DNA of 8,623 nucleotides from Candidatus Rifleibacteriota bacterium (GCA_017526725.1 JAFXRA010000348.1:1-8623), one strand, 5' to 3'. Shown: positions 1 through 7,734, counted from the first letter of the stretch. The notes: generated from the letters alone by a model not told the origin. A program made the numbers and translations.

Positions 1-3000
1 TTACAATTAATAACTATATTTGAATCCCATTGTTTATACGCACCTTGTTCAACTCTTCCATCAAGAATTATATTATTATAAAAAAACCTTATATCATCTC
101 CGCCATAAAACTGAAAATACTTTGCATTATATTCAGGCCTTATATACCCCAAAAATCTTTTATTTGCTATTCTTTTTGAATTATTAATATCTCCTAAACC
201 TGAAATATTTTCTTCGTATGTAGAAGTATAATAATTCGCAGGATATTGATTAAAAGATGTCCAAGAATCATTTTTTGAAGTAGCACAAGGGAAAGAATTA
301 ATTTGTCCATTTTGAAAATGACATTTTGAATCAACTTTCTTAAATAAAAAGTTATGTTCCACAGGCCATGTTGAAGTCTTTCCACTAGAAACGTTAACAT
401 TCCAAACTCCTGATTGACAAGGTTCTCTATAATCAACCAGCATACCTTCAATCTGTGTTTCAGGACCATAATTATAATTGTTGAAATCGAAAAGACTTAA
501 TACTGGCACTTTATCTTCTTCACTAGAGCTATTATCATTGCTTGAAAGAATAGCAAGAGTTCCGCAATCTGGACTTATAGCTATTTTTTTTGAAAATAAA
601 GGAGGGAAAGCACTTTTTTTATTTTTTTGAACAGAAGTTACATTAAATCTTATATTATATTTTCTCTTTAGATTATTATCATATATGGCTTCACCAGGAA
701 GATTCGAATACCCATACACCCCACTACTTAATTTTAAATCTCCTATACAAGTATAGCCAGTATCAGCAGGATCCCAGCCAATAGCCCCTCCACTTATTTG
801 CCCTGTTACAGTTCCGCTCCACCATCCTAAATAATAGGTATCATCAACATTAATATTAAATGTATTATACCAATTAATACTATTATTTGAATACTCCGTG
901 TTTTTAGCTAAGGATAAAGAATTCAAAGCATAATTGACTATTAAAAATCCACCATCAGCTAATTTTCTTAATAGAATTGGCGTAACAAAGCGTTTAGTAT
1001 CTCCAGACCAATTAGCTGTTTTAACATCAAACGAATTAACTATAGTATTTGCTTTTACTGGTGTAACGAGACGATATATTCCGCCTAGAGAACTATCCGC
1101 ATTAGTAAATGCATTCAAAGTAGATTCAGGCAAATACTCAGAAATAGATGAAGAATCAATTATATTTGTCCATCTAGCAAAGAGTTTATATTTGCCAATA
1201 TTAGAAGAACCCCAGTTTCTACGGCCTATCCATTCTAACATTGACGAACCGTCAGCTTTGCCATAAAGAGCCATGGCACCGCCATTTGGCATACCAATTA
1301 TATCTAATCCTTGCCATTCAGAATTAATTTTAAAATCTCTGCGGTCATAAGTATCTGTAGCAACAGTTTCCCATTTGTCAGTAGAAGAATAATATAAATT
1401 ATAAAAACCCTCATTTGTTATTTCTCCAGCATCATTTCTTTTATACTGGAGAGCAAATGCCATATTAGGCCAACTGTCATCAAAAACAGCCTTTCTTCTA
1501 TAAACACTGACTGTAGGATTCACAGAAGAACCATCAGTAATATTATACTGAAAACAACCAGTAGTATTATTATCATGACTGCTTAACAACATATTGCCTA
1601 AATTGTTCATCACTAAATCTGATAAAGAATAGGTTGCAACAAAACCCTCGTCTTCTAATTCCTTAAAAGTGTTTAAATCATAGAGTTTTATTTTATTATT
1701 CGCAAAAGATGCTGCCAATATATCTCTTTTCGTAGTTTCAAGACTGGTATAACCTTTTTCCTGTTTTGGTTCTGTAACACTAGTATCTAATAAGAATTCA
1801 CTAATCCCATTGTTTTCTATAGTTAATGAATCTTCAGAATTAGTTGTTCCAGTATTCCAGAAATAAATCCAAGGCTTTTTCCTGTCATTGGCAACAATAT
1901 TTTTACCGTCTGGACTAACGACTACAAAACCTCCTTCAGTTCCACTGGCAACCTTTGAACATCTAAAAGGAGTAGAGGTATTGGATTCAAAATTACCAAC
2001 AAGTGATTTTTTTATTTCGGTTTTACTTGTAACAGCTACACTCAAACTCTTTTTACTTGTATAATCTGTGTCTTTATCAGATATGCTCACATACGCATTT
2101 TTAAACGGCGTTGGCATTTTATCACCATTTTTTATCGTTAATGGATTATAAATCTGAGTTTTAGTTTTTGTATCATACTCAATCAATAGACCGTCAGTTT
2201 CTGTTATTGCAGCTAACCTATTCCCGTCAGGGCTTACATCTATAGATATATATTTTTTATCTTCCAAATATGAAAATTCTTCACCATCCCAACTAGACCA
2301 ATCGGAAAGATACATAGGAAATCTATATATCATGCCGCCTTTTTTATTATGAGAATTCTTTTCTTTAGGCACCTCTTTAAAAGCTACATAAAGAAAACCA
2401 TCATTTGATGGTTTTAAACCCACAATTAGATCATCTTTTAAACTGCAGGATACACCTGACGTTGAAAGCTTAGTAAAATACGGAGTATTGTTGGCTCCTT
2501 TTTCCCAATCAAGAACATTAGTTGTCGGATTAATATATGACTTAAGTTCATAAGCATATATTTTACTACTGTTTTTGCCTATAGTTTGAGTAAAAAACAA
2601 CACTTTACCATCGGGCCTGAAACATATACCGCCATCCTCATAGGCACGCTCAAACTCTTTGTCTATAGTACAAATATTTTTACCCATATTTGTTTTAGTA
2701 AGTATCGTGTCTTTTACATCATATTTAAGAGGGCCTTTACTATCAATATTAACTAAAACTATTTTTTCCTGCATCATTACTGCCAGCAGTTTTAAAGAAG
2801 GGTGAACAGCAATATGCCAAGGGCGGAAAGGGTCATTATTGGGATTTTCAGGCTTATCTGCATGATTTTCAGAACGAGGAAGAGGTATTGTTGTTACCCC
2901 TCTAGATATAGGATCTATACCATAAATAACGCAATTTAAAGCATCAGCCAGCCAAATCATTTCGTCGCTGACAGTAGGTAGATTAACAAATGAAAAAAGT

Positions 3001-3704
3001 GTAACCGGTAAAACAGAAGAATCTTTATCTGTTGTTTTTATTGACCCATCTGCGTTAAATGCTGTTACCATAGCCCCATCTGAGGGGTCATAAAAGTCTT
3101 CATTACTTTTAATCAGACAGGTTTTAACAACAATGCCCAAAAGAGCTTTTGGGGTATCAATTTTATTAGAGTCTTTTCCAAATTCAGCTAAACTAGGATT
3201 ATTCTTGCTTTCTACTGAGGTTTTATAAGCATGTACTACTTGAAGATAAGGAGCACCCTTGTCTCTGCTTATTCCTAATAAATTAACAGCGGCAGTAGCC
3301 CAATTATCGTGATCTAGGTCCAAGGTTAAAGAAGCTAAGTCTTCTAAGGTGACATAAGATTTCGGAAGTTCTATCAATTTAGCATCTACTGCTTCTGCAG
3401 ATTCATCTGTTGTACTGGAAGCAAAATAGACAATATAGTGGAATTCGTCGTCTAAGTTGATAGATTTATGGTCAAAGGCAGCATTAGCTATTTCAGCATT
3501 AAGACGTGAGCGGGCATACTGCTGCATTTTAGACTGGTGATCAAATTTTTCTGTTCTGACCTGAGCATTCTGCATTGTGCCTAAAATCGGCAGTAAACAA
3601 ACACCAGTCATGACTGTGATTATTAAGGCCTCAGCTAAAGTAAAACCCTGTTTTCGGAATTTATATACAAAAGAATAGAAAAAAGAAAAAACATTATAGA
3701 ACAT
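1..3704 (-). CDS. Giant prepilin-like protein with propeller-like and PA14-like ectodomain (3' end cut by window)
   Basis: The frame is open from ATG at 3704 to the left edge: 1234 codons, no stop. An AAGG lies 8 nt before the ATG, and an in-frame stop upstream (about 3735) supports this start. Residues 1-20 form a leader rich in Phe/Tyr and ending KFRKQG. Then comes FTLAEALI, the class III (type IV pilin/pseudopilin) signal cleaved by PilD-type peptidase, with Glu25 at mature +5 and a hydrophobic helix to about residue 42. Residues about 290-1060 are beta-rich with recurring turns: HPSLK (301-305), RPDGK (363-367), SPDGN (491-495), SPDGK (597-601) and SPDCG (1044-1048), each before a hydrophobic strand, as in WD40/YVTN-type propellers. 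Residues about 1180-1234 (RFLGYIRP, FQFYGGDDIRFFYNN, IILDG) resemble PA14. Ordinary pilins have about 120-250 residues. Inferred role: surface adhesin or minor pilin anchored in, or assembled by, type IV pilus machinery. The exact ligand is unknown. The prepilin call is firm; the domain calls are by eye. Confidence 0.85.
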   Translation of the reverse strand, partial: MFYNVFSFFYSFVYKFRKQGFTLAEALIITVMTGVCLLPILGTMQNAQVRTEKFDHQSKMQQYARSRLNAEIANAAFDHKSINLDDEFHYIVYFASSTTDESAEAVDAKLIELPKSYVTLEDLASLTLDLDHDNWATAAVNLLGISRDKGAPYLQVVHAYKTSVESKNNPSLAEFGKDSNKIDTPKALLGIVVKTCLIKSNEDFYDPSDGAMVTAFNADGSIKTTDKDSSVLPVTLFSFVNLPTVSDEMIWLADALNCVIYGIDPISRGVTTIPLPRSENHADKPENPNNDPFRPWHIAVHPSLKLLAVMMQEKIVLVNIDSKGPLKYDVKDTILTKTNMGKNICTIDKEFERAYEDGGICFRPDGKVLFFTQTIGKNSSKIYAYELKSYINPTTNVLDWEKGANNTPYFTKLSTSGVSCSLKDDLIVGLKPSNDGFLYVAFKEVPKEKNSHNKKGGMIYRFPMYLSDWSSWDGEEFSYLEDKKYISIDVSPDGNRLAAITETDGLLIEYDTKTKTQIYNPLTIKNGDKMPTPFKNAYVSISDKDTDYTSKKSLSVAVTSKTEIKKSLVGNFESNTSTPFRCSKVASGTEGGFVVVSPDGKNIVANDRKKPWIYFWNTGTTNSEDSLTIENNGISEFLLDTSVTEPKQEKGYTSLETTKRDILAASFANNKIKLYDLNTFKELEDEGFVATYSLSDLVMNNLGNMLLSSHDNNTTGCFQYNITDGSSVNPTVSVYRRKAVFDDSWPNMAFALQYKRNDAGEITNEGFYNLYYSSTDKWETVATDTYDRRDFKINSEWQGLDIIGMPNGGAMALYGKADGSSMLEWIGRRNWGSSNIGKYKLFARWTNIIDSSSISEYLPESTLNAFTNADSSLGGIYRLVTPVKANTIVNSFDVKTANWSGDTKRFVTPILLRKLADGGFLIVNYALNSLSLAKNTEYSNNSINWYNTFNINVDDTYYLGWWSGTVTGQISGGAIGWDPADTGYTCIGDLKLSSGVYGYSNLPGEAIYDNNLKRKYNIRFNVTSVQKNKKSAFPPLFSKKIAISPDCGTLAILSSNDNSSSEEDKVPVLSLFDFNNYNYGPETQIEGMLVDYREPCQSGVWNVNVSSGKTSTWPVEHNFLFKKVDSKCHFQNGQINSFPCATSKNDSWTSFNQYPANYYTSTYEENISGLGDINNSKRIANKRFLGYIRPEYNAKYFQFYGGDDIRFFYNNIILDGRVEQGAYKQWDSNIVINC

Positions 3705-3767
3705 TTTCCAAACCTTGGTATTTATCCACTAGATGTTATATCAATTGTACAACCTATTCTAATTATA

Positions 3768-3796
3768 ATTATATTCCAAAAAGCCTTGTAAGTCTA
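3768..3796 (-). promoter_or_regulatory. Candidate sigma70-type promoter of the prepilin-like gene
   Basis: On the minus strand TAGACT (3796-3791, 4 of 6 matches to the -35 consensus) is followed after 17 nt by a perfect TATAAT (3773-3768). A second TATAAT sits directly after it at 3767-3762. Transcription would start near 3760 and give a leader of about 55 nt before the ATG at 3704. The surrounding DNA is very AT-rich, so chance -10 matches are likely. The nifJ terminator just upstream makes a separate promoter here necessary, which raises its plausibility. Confidence 0.45.
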
Positions 3797-3815
3797 GCGT
3801 ATAGCGGTATGGGTA

Positions 3816-3850
3816 GATTGGTGGTGATTAGTGGTGATTAGTGGTGATTG
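3816..3850. repeat. 10-bp tandem repeat, three units plus a half unit
   Basis: The unit GTGGTGATTA occurs at 3821-3830 and 3831-3840, with GTGGTGATTG at 3841-3850 and a half unit GATTG at 3816-3820. The following bases (to about 3870) continue as a looser GA/TG-rich tract. It lies in the spacer between the nifJ terminator and the promoter candidate of the prepilin-like gene, and codes for nothing visible. GTGGTG also appears on the minus strand at the edge of the heptamer array near 7730, so the two spacers share repeat vocabulary. Confidence 0.8.
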
Positions 3851-3871
3851 GTTGAGAATTGAGAGATGAGA

Positions 3872-3909
3872 CAAAAAAATACCCTCAGTTTTCACTGAGG
3901 GCATTTTTT
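3872..3909 (-). terminator. Intrinsic terminator of nifJ, probably bidirectional
   Basis: Read on the minus strand, CCCTCAGT (3901-3894), loop GAAA (3893-3890) and ACTGAGGG (3889-3882) form a perfect 8-bp stem capped by a GNRA-type tetraloop. TATTTTTTT follows. The hairpin begins about 20 nt after the nifJ stop codon at 3923. On the plus strand the same stem is followed by CATTTTTTA, so it could also stop transcription coming the other way. It separates nifJ from the prepilin-like gene downstream. Confidence 0.92.
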
Positions 3910-3922
3910 ACTTAGTTAAATA

Positions 3923-6900
3923 TCAAAGCTTAATGTCTGCAATCTGTTTATAGAGAGCATATTTAAGTTTAACATTCTGCTGAGCTTTATCGAAGAGAAC
4001 CTTAGCACCTTCTGGATTCTTTCTGAGCAACTGTTTGAATCTGTTTTCATTGCCAGCGAAAGTTCTGAAGTTGATAGTTTCATTATCTGTTGGTTCTTTG
4101 TAGTCAACAGTTAATGGGTTCTTGCCCTGAGCTCTGAGTTCAGGATTGAATCTATATAATGGCCAGTGACCAGTCTGAACAGCGAGTTTCTGTTCGTCAA
4201 GACCCTTGGTCATGTTGATACCATGGTTAATGCAGTGTGCATAAGCAATGATAAGAGCTGGACCGTCATAAGCTTCAGCTTCATTCATGGTCTTGAGAGC
4301 GTGGTTCATATCGCCGCCCAAGCTAATCTTACCAACATAGATGTTTTCGTAAGTCATAGCTATCATACCAAGGTCTTTCTTAGCCATAGTCTTACCAGAA
4401 TCAGCAAACTTGGCAACAGCACCTATTGGAGTAGCCTTAGACATCTGTCCACCTGTGTTAGAGTAAACTTCAGTATCGAGAACGAGAACTTTAATGTTCT
4501 TGCCAGAAGCAAGAACGTGATCAAGTCCGCCGTAACCAATATCGTAAGCCCAACCGTCACCACCGATTACCCATACAGAACGTTTAATCAAGTAGTCAGC
4601 AACCTTAGCAAGACGTTTGCCAGTTTCGCACTTGCAGTCGCAACCGCCGATGAGTTTCTTCAATTCAGCTACATAACCACGCTGAGCTTCGATTTCTTCA
4701 GCGGTCTTCTGAGGATTGTTCATAAGTTTTTCGGCAACAGCCTTAACTTCTGCTTTTCCTTCTGGATTATCAAGAACTTTCTTCAAGAGTTCTTTTGCTT
4801 CCTGCATCATCTTGTCAGCGGCAAGTCTCATACCAAGACCAAATTCAGCGTTGTCTTCAAACAAGCTGTTAGCCCAAGCAGGACCATGACCCTTTTCATT
4901 CTTACAATATGGAGTTGTTGGAAGGTTAGCACCATAGATTGAAGAACAACCAGTAGCGTTAGCTATCATAAGTCTGTCACCACAGATTTGAGTGAGCAAC
5001 TTAATGTAGGCAGTTTCACCACAACCAGCACAAGCACCAGAGAATTCAATCAAAGGTTTAACAAGCTGAGAACCCTTGATGAGATTCAAATTAATATACT
5101 TGCGGTCGGTTTCAGGAATAACTTCAGTGAAGTGCTTCCAGTTAGCAGCTTCAGCTTCGCGCATTTCCTGAGTCTTATGAGCCATAGTAAGAACGCCTTT
5201 AGCTTTGAGAGGACAAATACCAACGCAGAGACCACAACCAGTACAATCTTCTGCAGCAACCTGAAGTGTGAACTTCATATCGTCTTTGATTGCCTTAGCA
5301 GCAACAGACTTGAATGTAGCAGGAGCTTTTTCTGCATATTTTGGTTCATAAATCTTCATTCTGATTGCAGCGTGTGGACAAACAGCAGAACACTGACCGC
5401 ACTGAGCACAGGCTTCTGGATTCCAAACAGGAATATCAAGACCAACATTGCGTTTTTCTAACTGGCTAGTGCCTGTTGGATAAGTACCATCATCTGGCAT
5501 CTGGCTAACTTTGATTGCATCGCCGTTACCAGCCAAGATTGGTTCAAGAACGCCGCTAACGAGTTCTTTGATTTCTGCTGGAGCATCTTCAACGTGCATT
5601 GATTTCTTAATATGTTCAGTAGAAGTTGCTTTTGCTGGAATCTTAACTTCGTGCAAGTTTTCAAGAGCTTTGTCGATTGCGTCGCAGTTCATCTTGACGA
5701 CTTCATCGCCCTTCTTGCCGTAAGTCTTCTTAACAGCCTTCTTCTGAAGTTCTTTGAACTTTTCTTCTGGCATAATCTTGTCTTCAGAAATCTTGAAGAA
5801 ACAAGTCTGCATGATGATGTTAATGCGGCCACCAAGACCGATTTCTCTAGCGAGCTTGTTAGCATCGATTACATAGAGCTTAGCCTGTTTCTTAATAAGT
5901 TCTTCCTGAGTTTCAACTGGGAGGTGTTCCCAAACTTCGTCAGCGCTGTATTCAGTTTCGAGAAGGAAGTTGCCACCCTTCTTGAGAGGCTTAACCATGT
6001 TGTATTTTTCAATGAATGAGAAGTTATGGCAAGCTACGAAGTCAGCGTGAGAAATCAAATATGGGCAGTGGAGAGGCTTGTCACCAAATCTTAAGTGAGA
6101 AATGGTCATGCTGCCAGATTTCTTTGAGTCATAAACGAAATAACCCTGAGCATAGTCTTTTGCGTTAGTACCGATAACTTTGATAGAGTCTTTGTTAGCA
6201 CCAACAGTACCATCAGAACCCATACCATAGAACATTGCAGAGAATGTAGTTGGATCACCGGTTTCGATTACTTCGCCCATTGGAAGGCTGGTGTTGCAAA
6301 CATCATCAATAATACCAACAGTGAAATGATTCTTTGGCTTGTCAGCTTTGAGGTTATCATATATAGCAATAACCTGATCTGGAGTGAAGTCTTTTGAACC
6401 CAAACCATAGCGGCCACCAACAACTTTTGGCCAAGAAGTGAATGGAGCAAGTCCGTCTTCCATTGCTTCGCCGATGCTGTTTCTTACATCGATGTAGAGA
6501 GGTTCACCAGCAGCACCTGGTTCTTTGGTTCTATCCATAACGGCAACTTTCTTAGTTGTCTTCGGGAAAGCTTTGATGAAGTCTTTTGCGCTGAAAGGTC
6601 TGAACAATCTAACTTTAACAAGACCGACCTTTTCGCCTTTTGCATTGAGGTATTCAGCAACTTCATGAACTGTTTCAGCGCCAGAACCCATGATAACGAT
6701 GATTCTGTCTGCATCTGGAGCACCAACATATTCATAAATCTTATAGTTACGTCCAGTCATTCCGCCAAGTTTATCCATAGCTTTCTGAACGATTTCTGGA
6801 GTCTTAAGATAATATGGGTTAACTGTTTCACGACCCTGGAAGTAAACGTCTGGGTTCTGAGCAGTACCACGAATTGTTGGTTTTTCTGGGTTCAAACCGC

Positions 6901-7519
6901 GAGCTCTGTGAGCCATAACTAAATCGTCGTCAATCATAGCTCTGATGGTTTCGTCATCAATTGTTTCAATTTTGTTTACTTCGTGAGAGGTTCTGAAACC
7001 ATCGAAGAAGTGCATAAATGGAACGCGGGCTTCAAGAGTAGCTGCCTGAGCGATAAGAGCAAAGTCATGAGCTTCCTGAACTGAGTTAGAAGACAACATT
7101 GCAAAACCAGTCTGACGGCAAGCCATAACATCGCCGTGGTCACCAAATATTGAGAGACCCTGACAAGCTATTGAACGAGCAGTAACATGGAAAACTGTTG
7201 GAGTCAATTCACCAGCAATTTTATACATGTTAGGAATCATCAACAACAAGCCCTGAGAAGCAGTAAAAGTAGTAGTAAGAGCACCAGTTGCTAAAGAACC
7301 GTGAACAGCGCCTACAGCGCCGCCTTCTGACTGCATTTCATAAACACTTGGAACAGTTCCCCAAATGTTAGTCATACCTGCTGCTGAAAAAGCATCAGCA
7401 TGTTCACCCATGGTGCTTGATGGAGTAATAGGATAAATTGCTATTACTTCGTTAACTTTGTGAGCAATACGAGCGGTGGCTTCGTTGCCATCCATCATGG
7501 CATAAGTCTTGGTAGTCAC
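3923..7519 (-). CDS. nifJ: Pyruvate:ferredoxin (flavodoxin) oxidoreductase, single-chain
   Basis: This cytoplasmic enzyme converts pyruvate, CoA and oxidised ferredoxin or flavodoxin to acetyl-CoA, CO2 and reduced carrier, a central step of anaerobic fermentation. The 1198 residues match the usual length of the fused homodimeric type (about 1170-1230). In order: pyrimidine-binding domain with YPITPS (29-34) and Arg115, placed like the substrate-binding Arg114 of the Desulfovibrio africanus enzyme; CoA/gamma domain with GMGSDGTVGANK (432-443); two [4Fe-4S] ferredoxin motifs (C704/707/710/714 and C759/762/765/769); thiamine diphosphate domain with GDGW (987-990) and NTGGQ (1021-1025). The proximal cluster ligands C830, C833, C858 and C1096 are all present. 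A C-D-C-K-C run (960-964) is extra. A GTG at 7528 in the same frame would add three residues, but the GTG at 7519 has the better ribosome-binding spacing. The gene has its own promoter and terminator. Its regular codon use, which leaves long empty antisense frames, fits high expression. Confidence 0.97.
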   Translation of the reverse strand: MTTKTYAMMDGNEATARIAHKVNEVIAIYPITPSSTMGEHADAFSAAGMTNIWGTVPSVYEMQSEGGAVGAVHGSLATGALTTTFTASQGLLLMIPNMYKIAGELTPTVFHVTARSIACQGLSIFGDHGDVMACRQTGFAMLSSNSVQEAHDFALIAQAATLEARVPFMHFFDGFRTSHEVNKIETIDDETIRAMIDDDLVMAHRARGLNPEKPTIRGTAQNPDVYFQGRETVNPYYLKTPEIVQKAMDKLGGMTGRNYKIYEYVGAPDADRIIVIMGSGAETVHEVAEYLNAKGEKVGLVKVRLFRPFSAKDFIKAFPKTTKKVAVMDRTKEPGAAGEPLYIDVRNSIGEAMEDGLAPFTSWPKVVGGRYGLGSKDFTPDQVIAIYDNLKADKPKNHFTVGIIDDVCNTSLPMGEVIETGDPTTFSAMFYGMGSDGTVGANKDSIKVIGTNAKDYAQGYFVYDSKKSGSMTISHLRFGDKPLHCPYLISHADFVACHNFSFIEKYNMVKPLKKGGNFLLETEYSADEVWEHLPVETQEELIKKQAKLYVIDANKLAREIGLGGRINIIMQTCFFKISEDKIMPEEKFKELQKKAVKKTYGKKGDEVVKMNCDAIDKALENLHEVKIPAKATSTEHIKKSMHVEDAPAEIKELVSGVLEPILAGNGDAIKVSQMPDDGTYPTGTSQLEKRNVGLDIPVWNPEACAQCGQCSAVCPHAAIRMKIYEPKYAEKAPATFKSVAAKAIKDDMKFTLQVAAEDCTGCGLCVGICPLKAKGVLTMAHKTQEMREAEAANWKHFTEVIPETDRKYINLNLIKGSQLVKPLIEFSGACAGCGETAYIKLLTQICGDRLMIANATGCSSIYGANLPTTPYCKNEKGHGPAWANSLFEDNAEFGLGMRLAADKMMQEAKELLKKVLDNPEGKAEVKAVAEKLMNNPQKTAEEIEAQRGYVAELKKLIGGCDCKCETGKRLAKVADYLIKRSVWVIGGDGWAYDIGYGGLDHVLASGKNIKVLVLDTEVYSNTGGQMSKATPIGAVAKFADSGKTMAKKDLGMIAMTYENIYVGKISLGGDMNHALKTMNEAEAYDGPALIIAYAHCINHGINMTKGLDEQKLAVQTGHWPLYRFNPELRAQGKNPLTVDYKEPTDNETINFRTFAGNENRFKQLLRKNPEGAKVLFDKAQQNVKLKYALYKQIADIKL

Positions 7520-7527
7520 GTTATGCA

Positions 7528-7532
7528 CTCCT
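7528..7532 (-). promoter_or_regulatory. Shine-Dalgarno site deciding the nifJ start
   Basis: AGGAG (7532-7528 on the minus strand) lies 8 nt before the GTG at 7519, which is ideal spacing. The upstream GTG at 7528 overlaps this AGGAG and so could not use it. The protein therefore most likely begins MTTKTYAMMDGNE. Confidence 0.75.
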
Positions 7533-7547
7533 GACCTTTAATTTTTA

Positions 7548-7574
7548 GGTTTCAGCGAAAAAAAAATCTGAACC
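7548..7574 (-). promoter_or_regulatory. Hairpin in the nifJ leader
   Basis: On the minus strand GGTTCAG (7574-7568) can pair with CTGAAACC (7555-7548), with one bulged A, around a 12-nt loop that holds nine T. It would sit about 10 nt from the predicted 5' end of the mRNA and clear of the ribosome-binding site. It may act as a stabilising 5' stem. On the plus strand the same stem is followed by ATTTTTT, like a weak terminator, though no plus-strand gene needs one. It may be chance in AT-rich DNA. Confidence 0.3.
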
Positions 7575-7590
7575 ATTTTTTACTGAAAAA

Positions 7591-7619
7591 AGTTTAAGGC
7601 AAAGACAAAAACAAGTCAA
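7591..7619 (-). promoter_or_regulatory. Probable sigma70-type promoter of nifJ
   Basis: On the minus strand TTGACT (7619-7614, 5 of 6 consensus matches) is followed after exactly 17 nt by TAAACT (7596-7591, 4 of 6). Transcription would start near 7584 and give a leader of about 65 nt. It is the best-spaced pair in the spacer, and a strong housekeeping gene is expected to have such a promoter close by. Confidence 0.65.
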
Positions 7620-7638
7620 GTTTTTTAGGAAAGAGGTT

Positions 7639-7663
7639 AGGGAGGAGGGTATAGGGCGTAGGG
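7639..7663 (+). repeat. G-rich heptamer array with G-quadruplex pattern
   Basis: AGGG recurs every 7 bp at 7639, 7646, 7653 and 7660, so the unit is AGGG plus three variable bases. The four GGG runs (7640-7642, 7647-7649, 7654-7656, 7661-7663) are separated by 4-nt loops, which fits the classic intramolecular G-quadruplex pattern on the plus strand. It lies about 20 bp upstream of the -35 box of nifJ, on the strand that is the template for nifJ. The array is seen directly; quadruplex formation is inferred. Confidence 0.7.
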
Positions 7664-7694
7664 AATTGTTTTAGCTAACGAAAGTCTCTGCTAA

Positions 7695-7716
7695 AACCGT
7701 CATTGCAATGACGGTT
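7695..7716. repeat. Perfect 22-bp palindrome, possible terminator hairpin
   Basis: The sequence runs AACCGTCATTG followed at once by its exact reverse complement CAATGACGGTT. As RNA it would fold into a 9-bp stem with a 4-nt TGCA loop. On the minus strand it is followed by TTAG, so only a very short T run is available. It could be a weak terminator for the gene ending at 7837, about 120 nt upstream, or a protein-binding site. GTCATTGC/GCAATGAC ends are also typical of dispersed palindromic repeats in many bacterial genomes. Confidence 0.6.
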
Positions 7717-7734
7717 ATGTCGCACCACCCACCA

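Noticed and set aside
194..469. Minus-strand open frame of 91 codons in another phase
   Set aside because: It overlaps the long prepilin-like frame in a different phase. The Leu/Ile-rich product is what frameshifted AT-rich DNA yields.
934..1266. Plus-strand open frame of 110 codons
   Set aside because: It lies wholly inside the 1234-codon minus-strand frame, which has a clear prepilin start and propeller-like motifs. It has no convincing ribosome-binding site.
3916..4107. Short minus-strand frame overlapping the nifJ 3' end, and others at 5458-5664, 6268-6450 and 6484-6735
   Set aside because: They are in alternative phases inside nifJ, whose own frame carries every catalytic motif.
4166..4942. 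Plus-strand open frame of 258 codons, and similar plus-strand frames at 4988-5461, 5511-5723, 5612-6019 and 6665-6922
   Set aside because: All lie antisense to nifJ. The products are rich in Ser, Phe, Thr and Leu without any domain, as expected from the complement of strongly biased codons.
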